Assembly: GCA_039090855.1 (NCBI GenBank)
Contig: CM077034.1
Span: forward strand, 12,661,970 to 12,725,969
Direction: 5' to 3'
Source of the DNA: Macrothele yani
Taxonomy: Eukaryota > Arthropoda > Arachnida > Araneae > Macrothelidae
Length of the DNA: 64,000 nucleotides
Below are positions 20,753 to 33,915 of the stretch, piece after piece. The notes under the pieces were generated by a model that saw only the letters and a list, made by a program, of their open reading frames with translations, had not been told where the DNA came from and searched no databases. Numbering within the stretch: position 1 is the stretch's first letter; each line of letters starts with the position of its first letter. Position numbers and translations under genes: made by a program.

Positions 20753-22174
20753 CACTGACGGAAAAAAATCCCAACACCACGACAAAATAGTTGTAGAGGA
20801 ATGAAATGGTGGCAATACATTTGTATAGGTTACATATTTAATCGATTGAGGTTTCAAGATAACAGCGTAATGTAAGCGCGAGAAGAGCCATTTTAAATGT
20901 GAAATGCTGGTACGTTAATAACCGGTGTAACCGCCAGAATGTTGAATGCAAGCATGCAAACGTTCATGCATTGTGTCGTACACGTGCTGGATGTCAGTTT
21001 GTGGGATGGAGTTCCATGCCTGTTGCACTTGGTCGGTCAATACAGGGACGGTTAATGCTGGTTGGGGGTGACGCTGGAGTTGTCGTCAAATGAAGTCCCA
21101 TACGTGCTCGATTAGTAAAAGTTCTGGTGATCCAACAGGCAACGGCAACATGTCGACACTCTGTAGAGCATGTTGGGTTACAACAGCGGTATGCGGGCGA
21201 GCGTTATCCTGTTGGAAAACACCCCCTGGAATGCTGTTCATGAATGGCAGCACAACAGGTTGAATCACCAGACCGACGTACAACTGTGTCGTCAGGGTGC
21301 GTGGGATAACCACGAGAGTGCTCCTGCTGTCATAGGAAATTGCTGCCCAGACCATAACTCCAGGTGTAGGTCCAGTGTGTCTCGGCCGCAGACAGGTTGG
21401 TTGCAGGCGCTCACCTGGCCTCCTTCTAACCAACACACGGCCATCACTGGCACCCAGGCAGAACCGGCTTTCATCAGGAAACACAACAGATCTCCACTCC
21501 GTCCTCCAATGAGCTCTAGCTTGACACCACTGACGTCGCAAACGGCAGTGGTTTGGAGAAAGAGGAATGCACGCTACAGGACGTCTGGCTCGGCGCTGTC
21601 CTTCAAGTAACCGATTTGTAACAGTTTGTTGTGTCACTGTTGTGGCAACTGCAGCTGGAATTGCTGCCGCAGACCCAGTACGATGCGCTACTGCCATACG
21701 CCATACACGGCGGTCTTCCTCTCAGTAGTGCCACGTGTCCGGTCGGACCCGGTCTTCTTGAGGCAGTACCTTCCCTTGACTACCGCTGCCAACAATCATG
21801 CACAGTGGCTACATTCCTGCAAAGTCGTTCTGCAATATTGCGGAAAGAAGATCCACCTTCTCGTAGCCCTATTACACGACCTCCTTCAAACTCCGTGAAC
21901 TGTTGATAATGGCTTCTTCGTCTTCTTAAAGGCATTCTTGACTAACATCAACACACTACGTCCAATCTCAACGATAACTAACGCTCACGAAAGTTACAGC
22001 GCGTATTTACAGCAAACCTGCTTTGCATGTTCCGGAGGTTCGCTACCAGCGCCTCACGTATGCGCCGAGCGCGAAATTTGCATAGATGTCATCTTACAGA
22101 TGTACTCTCACTGCCTACCAACTATCGTTTATCTAACACAACCCCTTCTTGGTGTTGGGATTTTTTCGTCAGTG
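20753..22174 (-). mobile_element. Tc1L, U4 copy (1422 bp)
   Basis: Left TIR intact with TA. The right TIR is shortened (TTTTTTCGTCAGTG, one C lost) but still flanked by TA. Confidence 0.92.
20915..21935 (-). pseudogene. Tc1L transposase pseudogene, U4
   Basis: A GGA-to-TGA change ends the main frame at 21086, just after HVWDFI, removing the last 57 codons but keeping the triad. Single-base deletions near 21720 and 21747 and TAG at codon 52 disable the N-terminal part. Confidence 0.88.
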
Positions 22175-22477
22175 TAATGTACTCATACAAATCACCTATG
22201 GCTCAGGATTTTTCAGAAGAATTTTTGTTAGTCTTAATACGTATTTGACAAGCTTAAATAAGTAAGAAAAGGTAATTAACATGAGGCAATATATCCCGGG
22301 TACGAAGAAGTGGCCACATCGTAATTTCAGAGCAATAAAATTGTTCTGAATAAATGAATATCGTGTGGCTATATTTCCCACTACTTGAGCAACTAATGCT
22401 CACAAAACGTTTTTTTAATATTTCATTTTCAATAAGCCATTATAGACTTCCCCACCACTTTCGGGACAAGACACAGC

Positions 22478-23478
22478 GGAGTCAAAAAATTCTAAGGGGT
22501 CGTATAAATATTGAGTTTTTCCCCTTTTTGTGGCCCCGACCCCACAGGTTGGTTATCTGATAGTCACATAAAGTTTTCGTATTTTCTTACTTCCGATATT
22601 GAACGTAATTCTTCACAAAAAAATGTTTATTTTCAACAACTCAGCAAAATAATTTTATACTTCAGGGTTTACAAACTATATGTCTGCGAGACAGGAAACC
22701 GGTTCGGGATTAAAATAAAAAATGCAAAATATAAGAAATTTCTGGTCAGTTAGGAAGATTTTGAGCGTTTACAAATAAACTTAACAACTTCTCTCAGCGC
22801 ATTAGTTAACGTAGGAAACCCATGGGAGGGGGGGTATGCCGAAAATACAAAATATAGAGAATTTCTGAACCGATCGGGAGGTTTTCGACGTTTACCAACT
22901 CTACAAATACTTTATATTCTATACTTTTGGCGTTCAGCCCTCCCCTCTTGCGCTCCCAAAGACACGTTTCCTACGTTAGCAGATGCGCGCAGAAGTTTAG
23001 TTCAGTTGTAGTTTGTAAATGCTGAAAATCTCCCAAACGATTTAGAATTTACTCATATTTTTGGTATTAAGGCCCTCCCCCAACAGATTTCCTGCGTTAG
23101 CACAAGTCCGTAGAGAATTTGTTGGGTTGTGTTCGTAAACGCCTAAAATTTCCCAATTGGACCAGAAATGCTTTATATTTCACATTCATTTTTGATATTA
23201 AGCCCCCCCCCAATAGGTTTGCTGCGTTTGCACATGCCCGCAGAGAATTTGTTTTGAGCTATAGGTTTTAAACCGTGAAATTCCTTTGTTTTGAGTTATA
23301 GATAAAAAACGTTTTTTAACAAATAATAACGTTAAATATCTCAATTAAGAAAACACGAAATTACGGAAACTGTATATGGTTCAGATAACCAACCTCTGGA
23401 GAAGTGGCCGGAGGTTGGTTATCTGGTCGAAAACGCAATTTTTATACGTTCCCTTAAAATTTTTGTAACCAGTTCTCC
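22478..23478. mobile_element. IR-B element, U4/U5
   Basis: Full layout. The palindromic right-end block reads GAAGTGGCCG instead of GACGTGGCTG, shared with U7, U9 and U11. Confidence 0.6.
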
Positions 23479-23485
23479 TACACCC

Positions 23486-24413
23486 AGTTATTTACATAAC
23501 ATGTCAAGTTATTAATTTTTCTCTTTTACTTACTTAAACACTAAATATTAATTACTATACCTCATCCATACGCCATTTTGACAGTTTTTATTCAATCGAG
23601 GTCCTAACGTTTACTTATCAACACAAGGTAATCATATTGCACTGATTTCGGAGGCACGAAATAGTAAAACACAATTCCTAGGTCTAGGTCTTTTCAACGG
23701 TTTTTATTATAATCATATCATATCCATGACGTTTACCTATCAAGTCAAGGTAATAATATTGCGCCTTTATGTAAGCGTTAAATATTATTTCACACGACCT
23801 TAAGACTAGGCCTTCTTAACAGTTTTTATCCTTCCGATGTCGTATTTATAACGATTACGCATCAACTCAAGTTAATAATATTTCACATTTACTTAGGCAG
23901 TAAATATTAATTCATAGGACCTAGGCCTAAGGTTTTTTAACAGTTTTTATTCTACCGATATCATATTCAGAACCTTTGCTTATGAACTCAAGTTGAATAG
24001 CACTGCGATTTTACTTAGGCACTAAACATTATTCATAGGCATATTACTAAATATTATTCATAGGCCTAAATATTATTCATAGGCCTAAATATTATTCATA
24101 GGCATATTACTAAATATTATTCATAGGCATAAATATTATTCATAGGCATAAATATTATTCATAGGCATATTACTAAATATTATTCATAGGCATAAATATT
24201 ATTCATAGGCCTAAATATTATTCATAGGCCTGTGAAATAATATTTAGTGCTTAAGTGAAAGCGCAATGTTATTAAATTGAGTTGAAACGTAAAGGTTAGG
24301 AAATCGATTGAAAAAAACTGTCAAAATGGCGTATGGACGAGGCATAGTAATTAATATGTAGTGCTTAAGTAAGTAAAAGAGATATATTAATAACTTGACA
24401 TATATAAATATTT
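23486..24413. repeat. IR-A foldback, U5 (minisatellite form)
   Basis: 928 bp, as in U3 but with one fewer minisatellite copy. Confidence 0.72.
24021..24230. repeat. AAATATTATTCATAGGC minisatellite, U5 (10 copies)
   Basis: Ten copies; the first has AAACATT. The linker order differs from U3, so copy number has changed since the two units separated. Confidence 0.92.
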
Positions 24414-26534
24414 AGTTCCTAAGAAAAAGTGCAGCGTTATTAAAAAAATTCCACCTTGTCGTCTATTTTTGAACAAATAATGACTTCTGCGGTAGTTCCT
24501 TTGTTTCCTTGAAACCCGTAGTTTAATAAATAAAGTTACGCAATTTATTTATTTTTGTATTCACGAATGTACTTTTGTCTCCCCAAATTCAATTGCAATT
24601 GTCGTTTGTCTTACTACGAATGTTTTCTCGATCAAACCTCATCAGAATGCCAGTAAACGGCAATTTTTATATGGCTCCTTAAACAATTGTTTCCGAATGC
24701 TCAAATATCCACCCCTTCTTTCTGACAGAAAATCGCAAATATTTCATAATTTTTTTAATGATAATGAGATAGGGAGGGGGCGGTGGGGGGGGGGAGGGTT
24801 CTGTACACCACTTGCTCAATTAGGGAGAAATTTAGCAACAATATATTTTTTTACGGAGCGCAATTTCATGGCTATAATAGTGAATGTGCTCAGGTTTCCT
24901 GCGCCCTAATGTCCTAAGCTCAATCGTGACTTTGTGAGAGTTAGTTTACAATTTACTTTGAAGAAAGCATAACAGCTCGTGAACACGTGCATTACACTCG
25001 GCCGCCTTCTTAGCGGCTTTAAAACTTTCCCATGAGTCTTCTTGCCTGAGGGAAATCCAATTCTGACAGAAGAGGGGATTAAAACATCCCCTCTGCGGGT
25101 CTTTTCAGGTGGAGATTATTCTTTCAAAGTAGTCGTCAGTTGTATCTCCTAACCTTGAGTTGGTCTGTCTTTTAAAAAAAAGTAGAAATTCTCTTTTTGC
25201 AGGAGTTTGTTGACTTTTCGGCTACAAGTTATCGACTTTTCGGCTACAAGTTATCATATAAAGTATGTAGAAATGTCCTGTATACATATCGTTTCTTTCT
25301 TTTAATTGTGTTTATTTAACTTGTGTACAGTGTTGATCTCTATAGCATTTTCACTTGTGAGGCCAATTGATTAGTTGGGTTCGAGTTCTCGATGAGACAT
25401 CGATGGCGTTTTAATATATTTTAAAATTTGCTTTTTTAAATTCAGCCTGACGGGAAATTTCGATAGAATTCATGAGTTTCTCACAGTAGTTACTAAACTA
25501 AAAAAAAAAATAAAACAAATCATAAGAATTACAATGTTATGGTGATCGTGTTGAAAATACTTTCCTGTGAATGCTAAAATAAGTGTAGTTTTACCCATGT
25601 TTTTTTGTTTTTTTGTTGATTTTGGTGCCATATATCTTACGGTTCGTGTAAAAGATATAAAGAAAAAATGCTCTCAGTAAAAACTCCCGCGGAAAAAATG
25701 CCCATTTCTCGAAAATAGAGAAAAATACCCATCCATATCTTGATAAAACCGCAATACGCGAGCACTTGACTGATGTTTTCTTACGTCTGTTAGAAACATA
25801 AGGGTCTTTTCTAATTTCACGAAGAAATAGTATATAAAGGGTGATTCAAAAATTTGGAGCAAAAGTGAAGGGCGATTAAAGAAGAGATCAAAATGGGCAC
25901 AGGCTGCAGGCCCCGTTGTAGTTGTTTTGCAGTTTTCCCATGTGGGGCACTGAATTTCGTGGGTTTATGAACTAACATTTTCAAAATATCTTTCTGTATA
26001 CAGACTTACTGCTTTGGTGCGCTCTTACACCGGTACTTAACCCATACGACAACCTTATGAGTTCTTTTTATTTTACCAACCATATGTTTAAGATCCATTC
26101 AGTTCGGTGAACAGATAAATCCGCTTCTCTTGTAATGCACCATTCCATGATTCACCCTGAAAAGTATTTCCAGCATTGTGAAAAGAATGCTGGAGATACT
26201 TTCCTTTAAGCGCAGTTACGTTTCTTGGAAGAGACAACCACGTGTTGATTCGGACAGTGAACGTCTTCGACCATTTGGGGAACAAACTACCATTGCTTTA
26301 TAATGCTAGATAACGTTAAATGATTGAAGGGAGGAAGAGTTCTGATTAGTTTTGTCCACAGCTTAGTTGAAATTAAGATATTTGTTCATGAAATTAAGAA
26401 ATACCACATGTTTCTGCACGAAAAAGCACGTGTTCATTTGAACAATGATCCGCTTCTGCCGTTCTGGAAACAAACTATGATGGCTTTATAACGCTATATA
26501 CCGTTATAACGAGTCCGTATGGTAGATTAATATA

Positions 26535-27556
26535 CACTGACGGAAAAAAAAAATCCCAACACCAAGACAAAATAGTTGTAGAGGAATGAAATGGCGGCAA
26601 TACATTTCTATAGGTAACATATTTAATCGATTAAGGTTTCAAGATCAGAGCGTAATGTAAGCGCAACAAGAGCCATTTTAAATGTGAAATTCTGGTACAT
26701 TAATAACCAGTGTAACCTCCAGAATGTTGAATGCAAGCATGCAAACGTTCATGCATTGTGTCGTACACGTGCTGGATGTTAGTTTGTGGGATGGAGTTCC
26801 ATGCCTGTTGCACTTGGTCGGTCAATACAGGGACGGTTAATGCTGGTTGGGGGTGACGCTGGAGTTGTCGTCCAATGATGTCCCATACGTGCTCGATTGG
26901 TAAAAGATCTGGTGATCCAACAGGACACGGCAACATGTCGACACTATGTAGAGCATGTTGGGTTGCAACCGCGGTATGCGGGCGAGCGTTATCCTGTTGG
27001 AAAACTCCCCTGGAATGCTGTACATGAATGGCAGCACAAAAGGTTGAATCACCAGACCGACGTACAACTGTGCCGTCAGGGTGCGTGGGATAACCACGAG
27101 AGTGCTCCTGCTGTCACAGGAAATTGCTGCCCAGACCATAACTCCAGGTGCAGGTCCAGTGTGTCTCGGCCGCAGACAGGTTGGTTGCAGGCGCTCACCT
27201 GGCCTCCTTCTAACCAAAACAGGGCCATCATTGGCACCCAAGCAGAACCGGCTTTCATCAGAAAACACAACAGATCTCCACTCCGTCCTCCAATGAGCTC
27301 TAGCTTGACACCACTGACGTCGCAAACGGCAGTGGTTTGGAGAAAGTGGAATGCACGCTACAGGGCGTCTGGCTCGGAGGTGTCCTTCAAGTAACCGATT
27401 TGTAACAGTTCGTTGTGCCACTGTGGTGGCAACTGCAGCTCGAATTGCTGCCGCAGACGCAGTACGATGCGCCACGGCCATACGCCGTACACGGCGGACT
27501 TCCCTCTCATTAGTGCCACGTGGCCGGTCGGAACCCGGTCTTCTTGAGGCAGTACC
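26535..27556 (-). mobile_element. Tc1L, U5 copy, truncated
   Basis: Same break after GAGGCAGTACC as U3; right terminus missing. Confidence 0.92.
26700..27556 (-). pseudogene. Tc1L transposase pseudogene, U5, 5'-truncated
   Basis: Start and helix-turn-helix lost. The C-run near 27007 is one base short, so the catalytic region is in two frames (26700-26936 and upstream). Carries the PDLLPIE variant. Confidence 0.88.
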
Positions 27557-27600
27557 GCAATTTTTATACGTTCCTTTAAATTTTTTGAGGCCATTTCTCC
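27557..27600. repeat. IR-B right-end remnant, U5/U6
   Basis: 44 bp, matching the remnant at 17703-17746. Confidence 0.8.
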
Positions 27601-27607
27601 TACACCC

Positions 27608-28338
27608 AAATATTTACATAACATGTAAAGTTATTAATTTTTCTCTTTTACTTACTTAAACACTAAATATTAATTACTATTCCTCATCCATACGCTATTT
27701 TGACAGTTTTTATTCAATCGACGTCCTAACGTTTACTTACCAACACAAGGTAATCATATCGCACGTAATTCCTAGGCCTAGGTCTTTTAAACGGTTTTTA
27801 TTATAACCATGTCATATTCATAACGTTTACCAATCAAGTCAAGGTAATAATATTGCGCCTTTATGTAAGCGTTAAATATTATTTCACACGACCTAAAGAC
27901 TAGGCCTTCTTAACAGTTTTTATCCTGCTGATGCCATATTCATAACGATTACGCATCAACTCAAGTTAATAATATTTCACATTTACTTAGGCAGTAAATA
28001 TTAATTCATAGGCCCTAGGCCTAAGGTTTTTTAACAATTTTTATTCTACCGATTTCATATTCATAACCTTTGCTTATCAACTCAAGTTTAATATCACAGC
28101 GCTTTTACTTAGGCAGTAAATATTAATCATAGGCCCCTAGGTCTACGGCCTGCGAAATAACATTTAGTGCTTAAGTGAAAGCACAATGTTATTAACTTGG
28201 GTTGATACGTAAAGATTAGGAAATCGATTGAATAAAAAACTGTCAGAATGGCGTATGATTGAGGCATAGTAATTAATATTTTCTGCTTAGGTAAGTAAAA
28301 GAGAAATATTAATAACTTGACATGTTATGTAAATATTT
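27608..28338. repeat. IR-A foldback, U6
   Basis: 731 bp; the shared U4/U6 deletion is at about 27762. Confidence 0.72.
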
Positions 28339-29734
28339 AGTTCCTGAGTAAAAGTGCAGCGTTATTAAAAATTATACCTTGTCGTCTATTTCTGAACAAA
28401 TAATGACTTCTGCGGTAGTTCCTTTGTTTCCTTGAAACCCGTAGTTTAAGAAATGTGCTACGCAATTTATTTATTTTTGTATTCACGAATGTACTTTTGT
28501 TTCCAAATTCAATTATAATTGTCGTTTGTCTTATTGTGAATGTTTTCTCGATCAAATTCTCATCAGAGGGCAAGAAAACGGCAATTTTTATACGGCTCCT
28601 TCATTTGTGTCCAAATGTCTACCCCTTCTTTCTGACAGAAAATCGCAAATATTTGTTAATTTTTTAATGATAATGAGATATGGTGGGGGGGGTCTGCACA
28701 CTACTTGATCAAGTAGGGAGAAATATAGCAACACTATAAATTTTTACTTAGCGCAATTTCATGGCTGTAATAGTGAATGTGCCCAGTTGTCTTGCGCCCA
28801 AATGTTCTAAACTCTGTTGTGACTTTGTGAGAGTTAGTTTACAAATTACTTTGAAGAAAGCATAACAGCTCGTGAACACGTGCATCATAATCGGGCGCCA
28901 TCTTTTGCGGCTTTAAAACTTTTCCGTGAGTCTTAACTGTGATCTTAACTGGCCAATCACCTTGCCTGAGGGAAATCCAATTCTGTCGGAAGAGGGGATT
29001 AAAACATCCCCTCTGCGGGTCTTTTCAGGTGGAGATTATTCTTTCCAAGTAGTCGTCAGTTGCATCTACTAACCTTGAGTTGGTCTGTCTTTTAAAAAAG
29101 TAGAAATTCTCTTACGTTTGCAGGAGTTTGTTGACTTTTCGGCTACAAGTTATCATATAAGGTATGTAGAAATGTCCTGTATACATATCGTTTCTTTCTT
29201 TTAATTGTGTTTATTTAACTTGTGCACAGTGTTGATCTCTATAGCATTTTCACTTGTGAGGCCAAATGATTCGTTGGGTTCGAGTTCTCGATGAGGCATC
29301 GATGGCGTTTTAATATATTTTAAAATTTGCTTTTTTTAAATTCAGAGTGACGGGAAATTTCGATAGAATTCATGAGTTGCTCACAGTAGTTACTAAACTT
29401 AAAAAAAATAAAAAAATCATAAGAATTCCAAAGTTATGGTGATCGTGTTGAAAATACTTTCCTGTGAATGTTAAAATAAGTGTAGTTTTACCCATGTTTT
29501 TTTGTTTGTTTGTTAATTTTGATGCCATATATCTTACGGTTCGTGTAAAAGATATAAAGAAAAAATGCACTCAGTAAAAACTCCCGCGGAAAAAATGCCC
29601 ATTTCTCGAAAATAGAGGAAAATGCCCATCCATATCTTGATAAAACCGCAATACGCGAGCACTTGACTGATGTTTTCTTACGTCTGTTTGAAACATAAGG
29701 GTCTTTTTCTAATTTCACGATGAAATAGTATATA

Positions 29735-30057
29735 CAGGGTGATTCAAAAATTTGGAGCAAAAGTAAAAGGCGATTAGACGAGAGATTAAAATGGGCACAG
29801 GCTACAGGCCCCGTTGTAGTTGTTTTGCAGTTTCCCCATGTGGGGCACTGAATTTCGTGGGTTTATGAACTAACATTTTCAAAATATCTTTCTGTGTACA
29901 GACTTATTGCTTTGGTGCGCTCTTACACCGGTACTTAACCCATACGACAATATTATGAGTTCTTTTTATTTTACCAACCATATGTTTAAGATCCATTCAG
30001 TTCGGTGAACAGATAAATCCGCTTCTCTTGTAATGCACCATTCCATGATTCACCCTG
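29735..30057. mobile_element. CAGGGTGA-ended small element (best copy, U6)
   Basis: Begins CAGGGTGATTCAAAAATTTG after TATA and ends TTCCATGATTCACCCTG, so the outer CAGGGTGAWTCA words are inverted. About 323 bp with no transposase domain recognised. In other units the left end has decayed to CAAGGTGATTC or AAAGGGTGATTC. It could be a MITE or a chance pairing of short ends. Confidence 0.4.
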
Positions 30058-30433
30058 AAAAGTATTTCCAGCATTGTGAAAAGAATGCTGGAGATACTTT
30101 CCTTTAAGCGCAGTTACGCTTCTTGGAAGAGACAACCACGTGTTGATTCGGACAGTGAACGTCTTCGACCATTTGGGGAACAAACTACCATGGCTTTATA
30201 ATGCTAGATAACGTTAAATGATTGAAGGGAGGAAGAGTTCTGATTAGTTTTGTCCACAGCTTAGTTGAAATTAAGATATTTGTTTATGAAATTAAGAAAT
30301 ACCTCATGTTTCTGCACGAAAAAAGCACATGTTCATTTGAACAATGATCCGCTTCAGCCGTCCTGGAAACAAACTATGATGGTTTTATAACGCTATATAA
30401 CGTTATAACGAGTCCGTATGGTAGATTAATATA

Positions 30434-31843
30434 CACGGACGGAAAAAAATCCCAACACCACGACAAAATAGTTGTAGAGGAATGAAATGGCGGCAATACA
30501 TTTGTATAGGTAACATATTTAATCGATTGAGGTTTCAAGATCACAGCGTAATGTAAGCACGAGAAGAGCCATTTTAAATGTGAAATATTGGTACATTAAT
30601 AACCGGTGTAACCGCCAGAATGTTGAATGCAAGCATGCAAACGTTCATGCATTGTGTCGTACAGGTGCTGGATGTCAGTTTGTGGGATGGAGTTCCATGC
30701 CTGTTGCACGGTCAATACAGGGACGGTTAATGCTGGTTGGGGTAGCCGCTGGAGTTGTCGTCCAATGATGTCCCATACGTGCTCGATTAGTAAAAGTTCT
30801 GGTGATCCAACAGTCCACACGGCAACATGTCGACACTCTGTAGAGCATGTTGGGTTACAACAGCGGTATGCGGGCGACCGTTATCCTGTTGGAAAACACC
30901 CCCTGGAATGCTGTTCATGAATGGCAGCACAATAGGTTGAATCACCAGACCGACGTACAACTGTGTCGTCAGGGTGCGTGGGATAACCACGAGAGTGCTC
31001 CTGCTGTCATAGAAAATTGCTGCCCCGGCCATAACTCCAGGTGTAGGTCCAGTGTGTCTCGGCCGCAGACAGGTTGGTTGCAGGCACTCACCTGGCCTCC
31101 TTCTAACCAACACACGGCCATCACTGGCACCCAGGCAGAACCGGCTTTCATCAGGAAACACAACAGATCTCCACTCGGTCCTCCAATGAGCTCTAGCTTG
31201 ACACCACTGACGTCGCAAACGGGAGTGGTTTGGAGAGAGTGGAATGCACGCTACAAGGCGTCTGGCTCGGCGGTGTCCTTCAAGTAAGCGATTTGTAACA
31301 GTTTGTTGTGGCAACTGCAGCTCGAATTGCTGCCGCAGACGCAGTACGATGCGCCACGGTCATACGCCGTACACGGCGGTCTTCCCTCTCAGTAGTGCCA
31401 CGTGGCCGGTCGGAACCCGGTCTTCTTAAGGCAGTACTTTCCCTTGACCACCGCTGCCAACAATCATGCACAGTGACTACATTCCTGCAAAGTCGTTCTG
31501 CAATATTGCGGAAAGAAGATCCACCTTCTCGTAGCCCTATTACACGACCTCGTTCAAACTCCGTGAGCTGTTGATAATGGCTTCTTCGTCTTCTTAAAGG
31601 CATTCTTGACTAACATCAACACACTACGTCGAATCTGAACGATAACGAACGCCCACGAACGTTACAGCGCGTATTTACAGCAAACCTGCTTTGCATGTTC
31701 CGAGGGGTGCTACTAGCGCCAAACGTATGCGCCGAGCGCAAAATTTGCATAGACGTCATCTTACAGATGTACTCTCACCGCTTACGAACTGTCGTTTATC
31801 TAACACAACCCCTTCTTGGTGTTAGGATTTTTTTCCGTCAGTG
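30434..31843 (-). mobile_element. Tc1L, U6 copy (1410 bp)
   Basis: The left terminus is mutated to CACGGACGG; the right terminus CCGTCAGTG and both TAs remain. Confidence 0.92.
30596..31603 (-). pseudogene. Tc1L transposase pseudogene, U6
   Basis: The first 107 codons are open from the ATG at 31603 (MPLRRRRSHYQQLTEFERG) with both Trp codons intact. An 11-bp deletion between direct repeats TGTTGTG near 31305 then shifts the frame. Further indels lie near 30709 (-6) and 30812 (+2). Confidence 0.88.
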
Positions 31844-32146
31844 TAATGTACTCATACAAATCACCTATGGCTCAGGATTTTTCAGAAGAATTTTCGTTAG
31901 TCTTAATACGTATTTGACAAGCTTAAATAAGTAAGAAAAGGTAATTAACATGAGGCAATATATCCCGGGTACAAAGAAGTGGCCACATTGTAATTTCAGT
32001 GCCATAAAATTGTTCTAAATAAATAAATATCGTGTGGCCATATTTCCCACTACTTGAGCAACTAATGTTCACAAACCATTTTTTTAATATTTCATTTTCG
32101 ATAAGACATTATAGACTTCCCCATCATTTTCAGGACAAGACACAGC

Positions 32147-33172
32147 GGAGAATTTTCCACAAAAATTCTAAGGGGCCGTATAAAAATTGAGTTTTTTCAC
32201 CACTTCGTAGCCCTGACCCCACAGGTTGGTTATCTGAGTCACATAAATTTTTCGTATTTTCTTACTTCCGATATTGAACGCAATTCTTCCCCAGAAAATG
32301 TTTATTTTCAACAACTCAGCAAAAGAATTTTATACTTCAGGGTTTACAATCTATATATCTGCGAGGCAGGAAACCGGTTCGGATTAAAATAAAAAATGCA
32401 AAAAATATAAGAAATTTCTGGTCAGATAGGAAGATTTTGAGCGTTTACAAATAAACTCAACAACTTCTCTCAGCGCATTAGCTAACGTAGGAAATCCATG
32501 GGAAGGGGGAGGAGGGGGGTGCCGAAAATACAAAATATAGAGAATTTCTGAACCGATCGGGAGGTTTTCGACGTTTACCAACTCTACAAATACTTTATAT
32601 TCTATACTTTTGGCGTTCAGCCCTCCCCCCCTCTCTTGCCCTCCCAATGACAGGTTTCCTACGTTAGCAGATGCGCGCAGAAGTTTAGTTCAGTTGTAGT
32701 TTGTAAATGCTGAATATCTCCCGAACGGTTCAGAAATTACTCATATTTTTGGTATTAAGGACCTCCCCCCAACAGGTTTCCTGCGTTAGCACAAGTCCGT
32801 AGAGAATTTGTTGGGTTGTGTTCGTAAACGCCGAAAATTTCCCAATTGGACCAGAAATCCTTTATATTTCACATTCATTTTTGATATTAAGCCCCCGCCC
32901 TCCCCCCAATAGGTTTGACGCGTTTGCACATGCCCGCAGAGAATTTGTTGAGCTATAGGTTTTAAACCGTGAAATTCTTTTGTTTTGAGTTATAGATTGA
33001 AAACGTTTTTTAACAAATATTTACATTTAATATCTCAATTAAGAAAATACGAAATTACGGAAACTTTATGTGGTTCAGATAACCAACCTCTGGAGACGTT
33101 GCTGGAGGTTGGTTATCTGGTCGAAAACGCAATTCTTATAACATCCCTTAAAATTTTTGTGACCAGTTCTCC
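32147..33172. mobile_element. IR-B element, U6/U7
   Basis: Has the long left end (GGAGAATTTTCCACAAAAAT), as in U1, U8 and U10. Confidence 0.6.
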
Positions 33173-33179
33173 TACACCC

Positions 33180-33915
33180 AAATATTTACATAACATGTCA
33201 AGTTATTAATTTTTCTCTTTTACTTACTTAAACACTAAATATTAATTACTATACCTCATCCACACCCTATTTTGACAGTTTTTATTCAATCGAGGTCCTA
33301 ACGTTTACTTATCAACACAAGATAATCATATTGTACTTTTTTCTGAGGCACGAAATAGTAAAACACAATTCCTAGGTTTAGGTCTTTTCAACGGTTTTTA
33401 TTATAACCATGTCATATTCATAACGTTTACCTATCAAGTCAAGGTAATAATATTGCGTATTTATTTAAGCGCTAAATATTACATCACACGACTTTAAAAC
33501 TAGGCCTTCTTAACAATTTTTATCCTGCTGATGCCATATTCATAACGATTGCGCATCAACTCAAGTTAATAATATTTCACATTTACTTAGGCCCTAGGCC
33601 TAAGGTTTTTTAACAGTTTTTATTCTACCGATTTCATATTCATAACCTTTGCTTCTCAACTCAAGTTTAATATCACAGCGCTTTTACTTAGGCAGTAAAT
33701 ATTAATCATAGGCCCTAGGTCTACGGCCTGTGAAATAATATTTAGTGCTTAAGTGAAAGCGCAATGTTTTTAACTTGGGTTGATGCGTAAAGATTAGGAA
33801 ATCGATTGAATAAAAACTGTCAGAATGGCGTATGATTGAGGCATAGTAATTAATATTTTCTGCTTAAGTAAGTAAATGAGAAATATTAATAACTTGACAT
33901 GTTATGTACATATTT
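33180..33915. repeat. IR-A foldback, U7
   Basis: 736 bp, standard form. Confidence 0.75.

Larger units (their letters stand above)
17713..23444. repeat. Array unit U4 (5732 bp)
   Basis: IR-A 17754-18460 has a small internal deletion (CATATCGCACGTAATTCC) shared only with U6. The middle segment has the hairpin-less form and an expanded 44-46 bp tandem repeat (19870-20125). Tc1L 20753-22174, IR-B 22478-23478. Confidence 0.93.
23445..27566. repeat. Array unit U5 (4122 bp, deleted form)
   Basis: Near twin of U3, with the same minisatellite, the same 22-bp duplication in the middle segment and the same deletion junction. The U3+U4 and U5+U6 pairs form a higher-order dimer. Confidence 0.93.
27567..33138. 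repeat. Array unit U6 (5572 bp)
   Basis: IR-A 27608-28338, hairpin-less middle segment, Tc1L 30434-31843, IR-B 32147-33172. It shares the early IR-A deletion with U4, and the 11-bp transposase deletion with U7 and U8. Confidence 0.93.
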
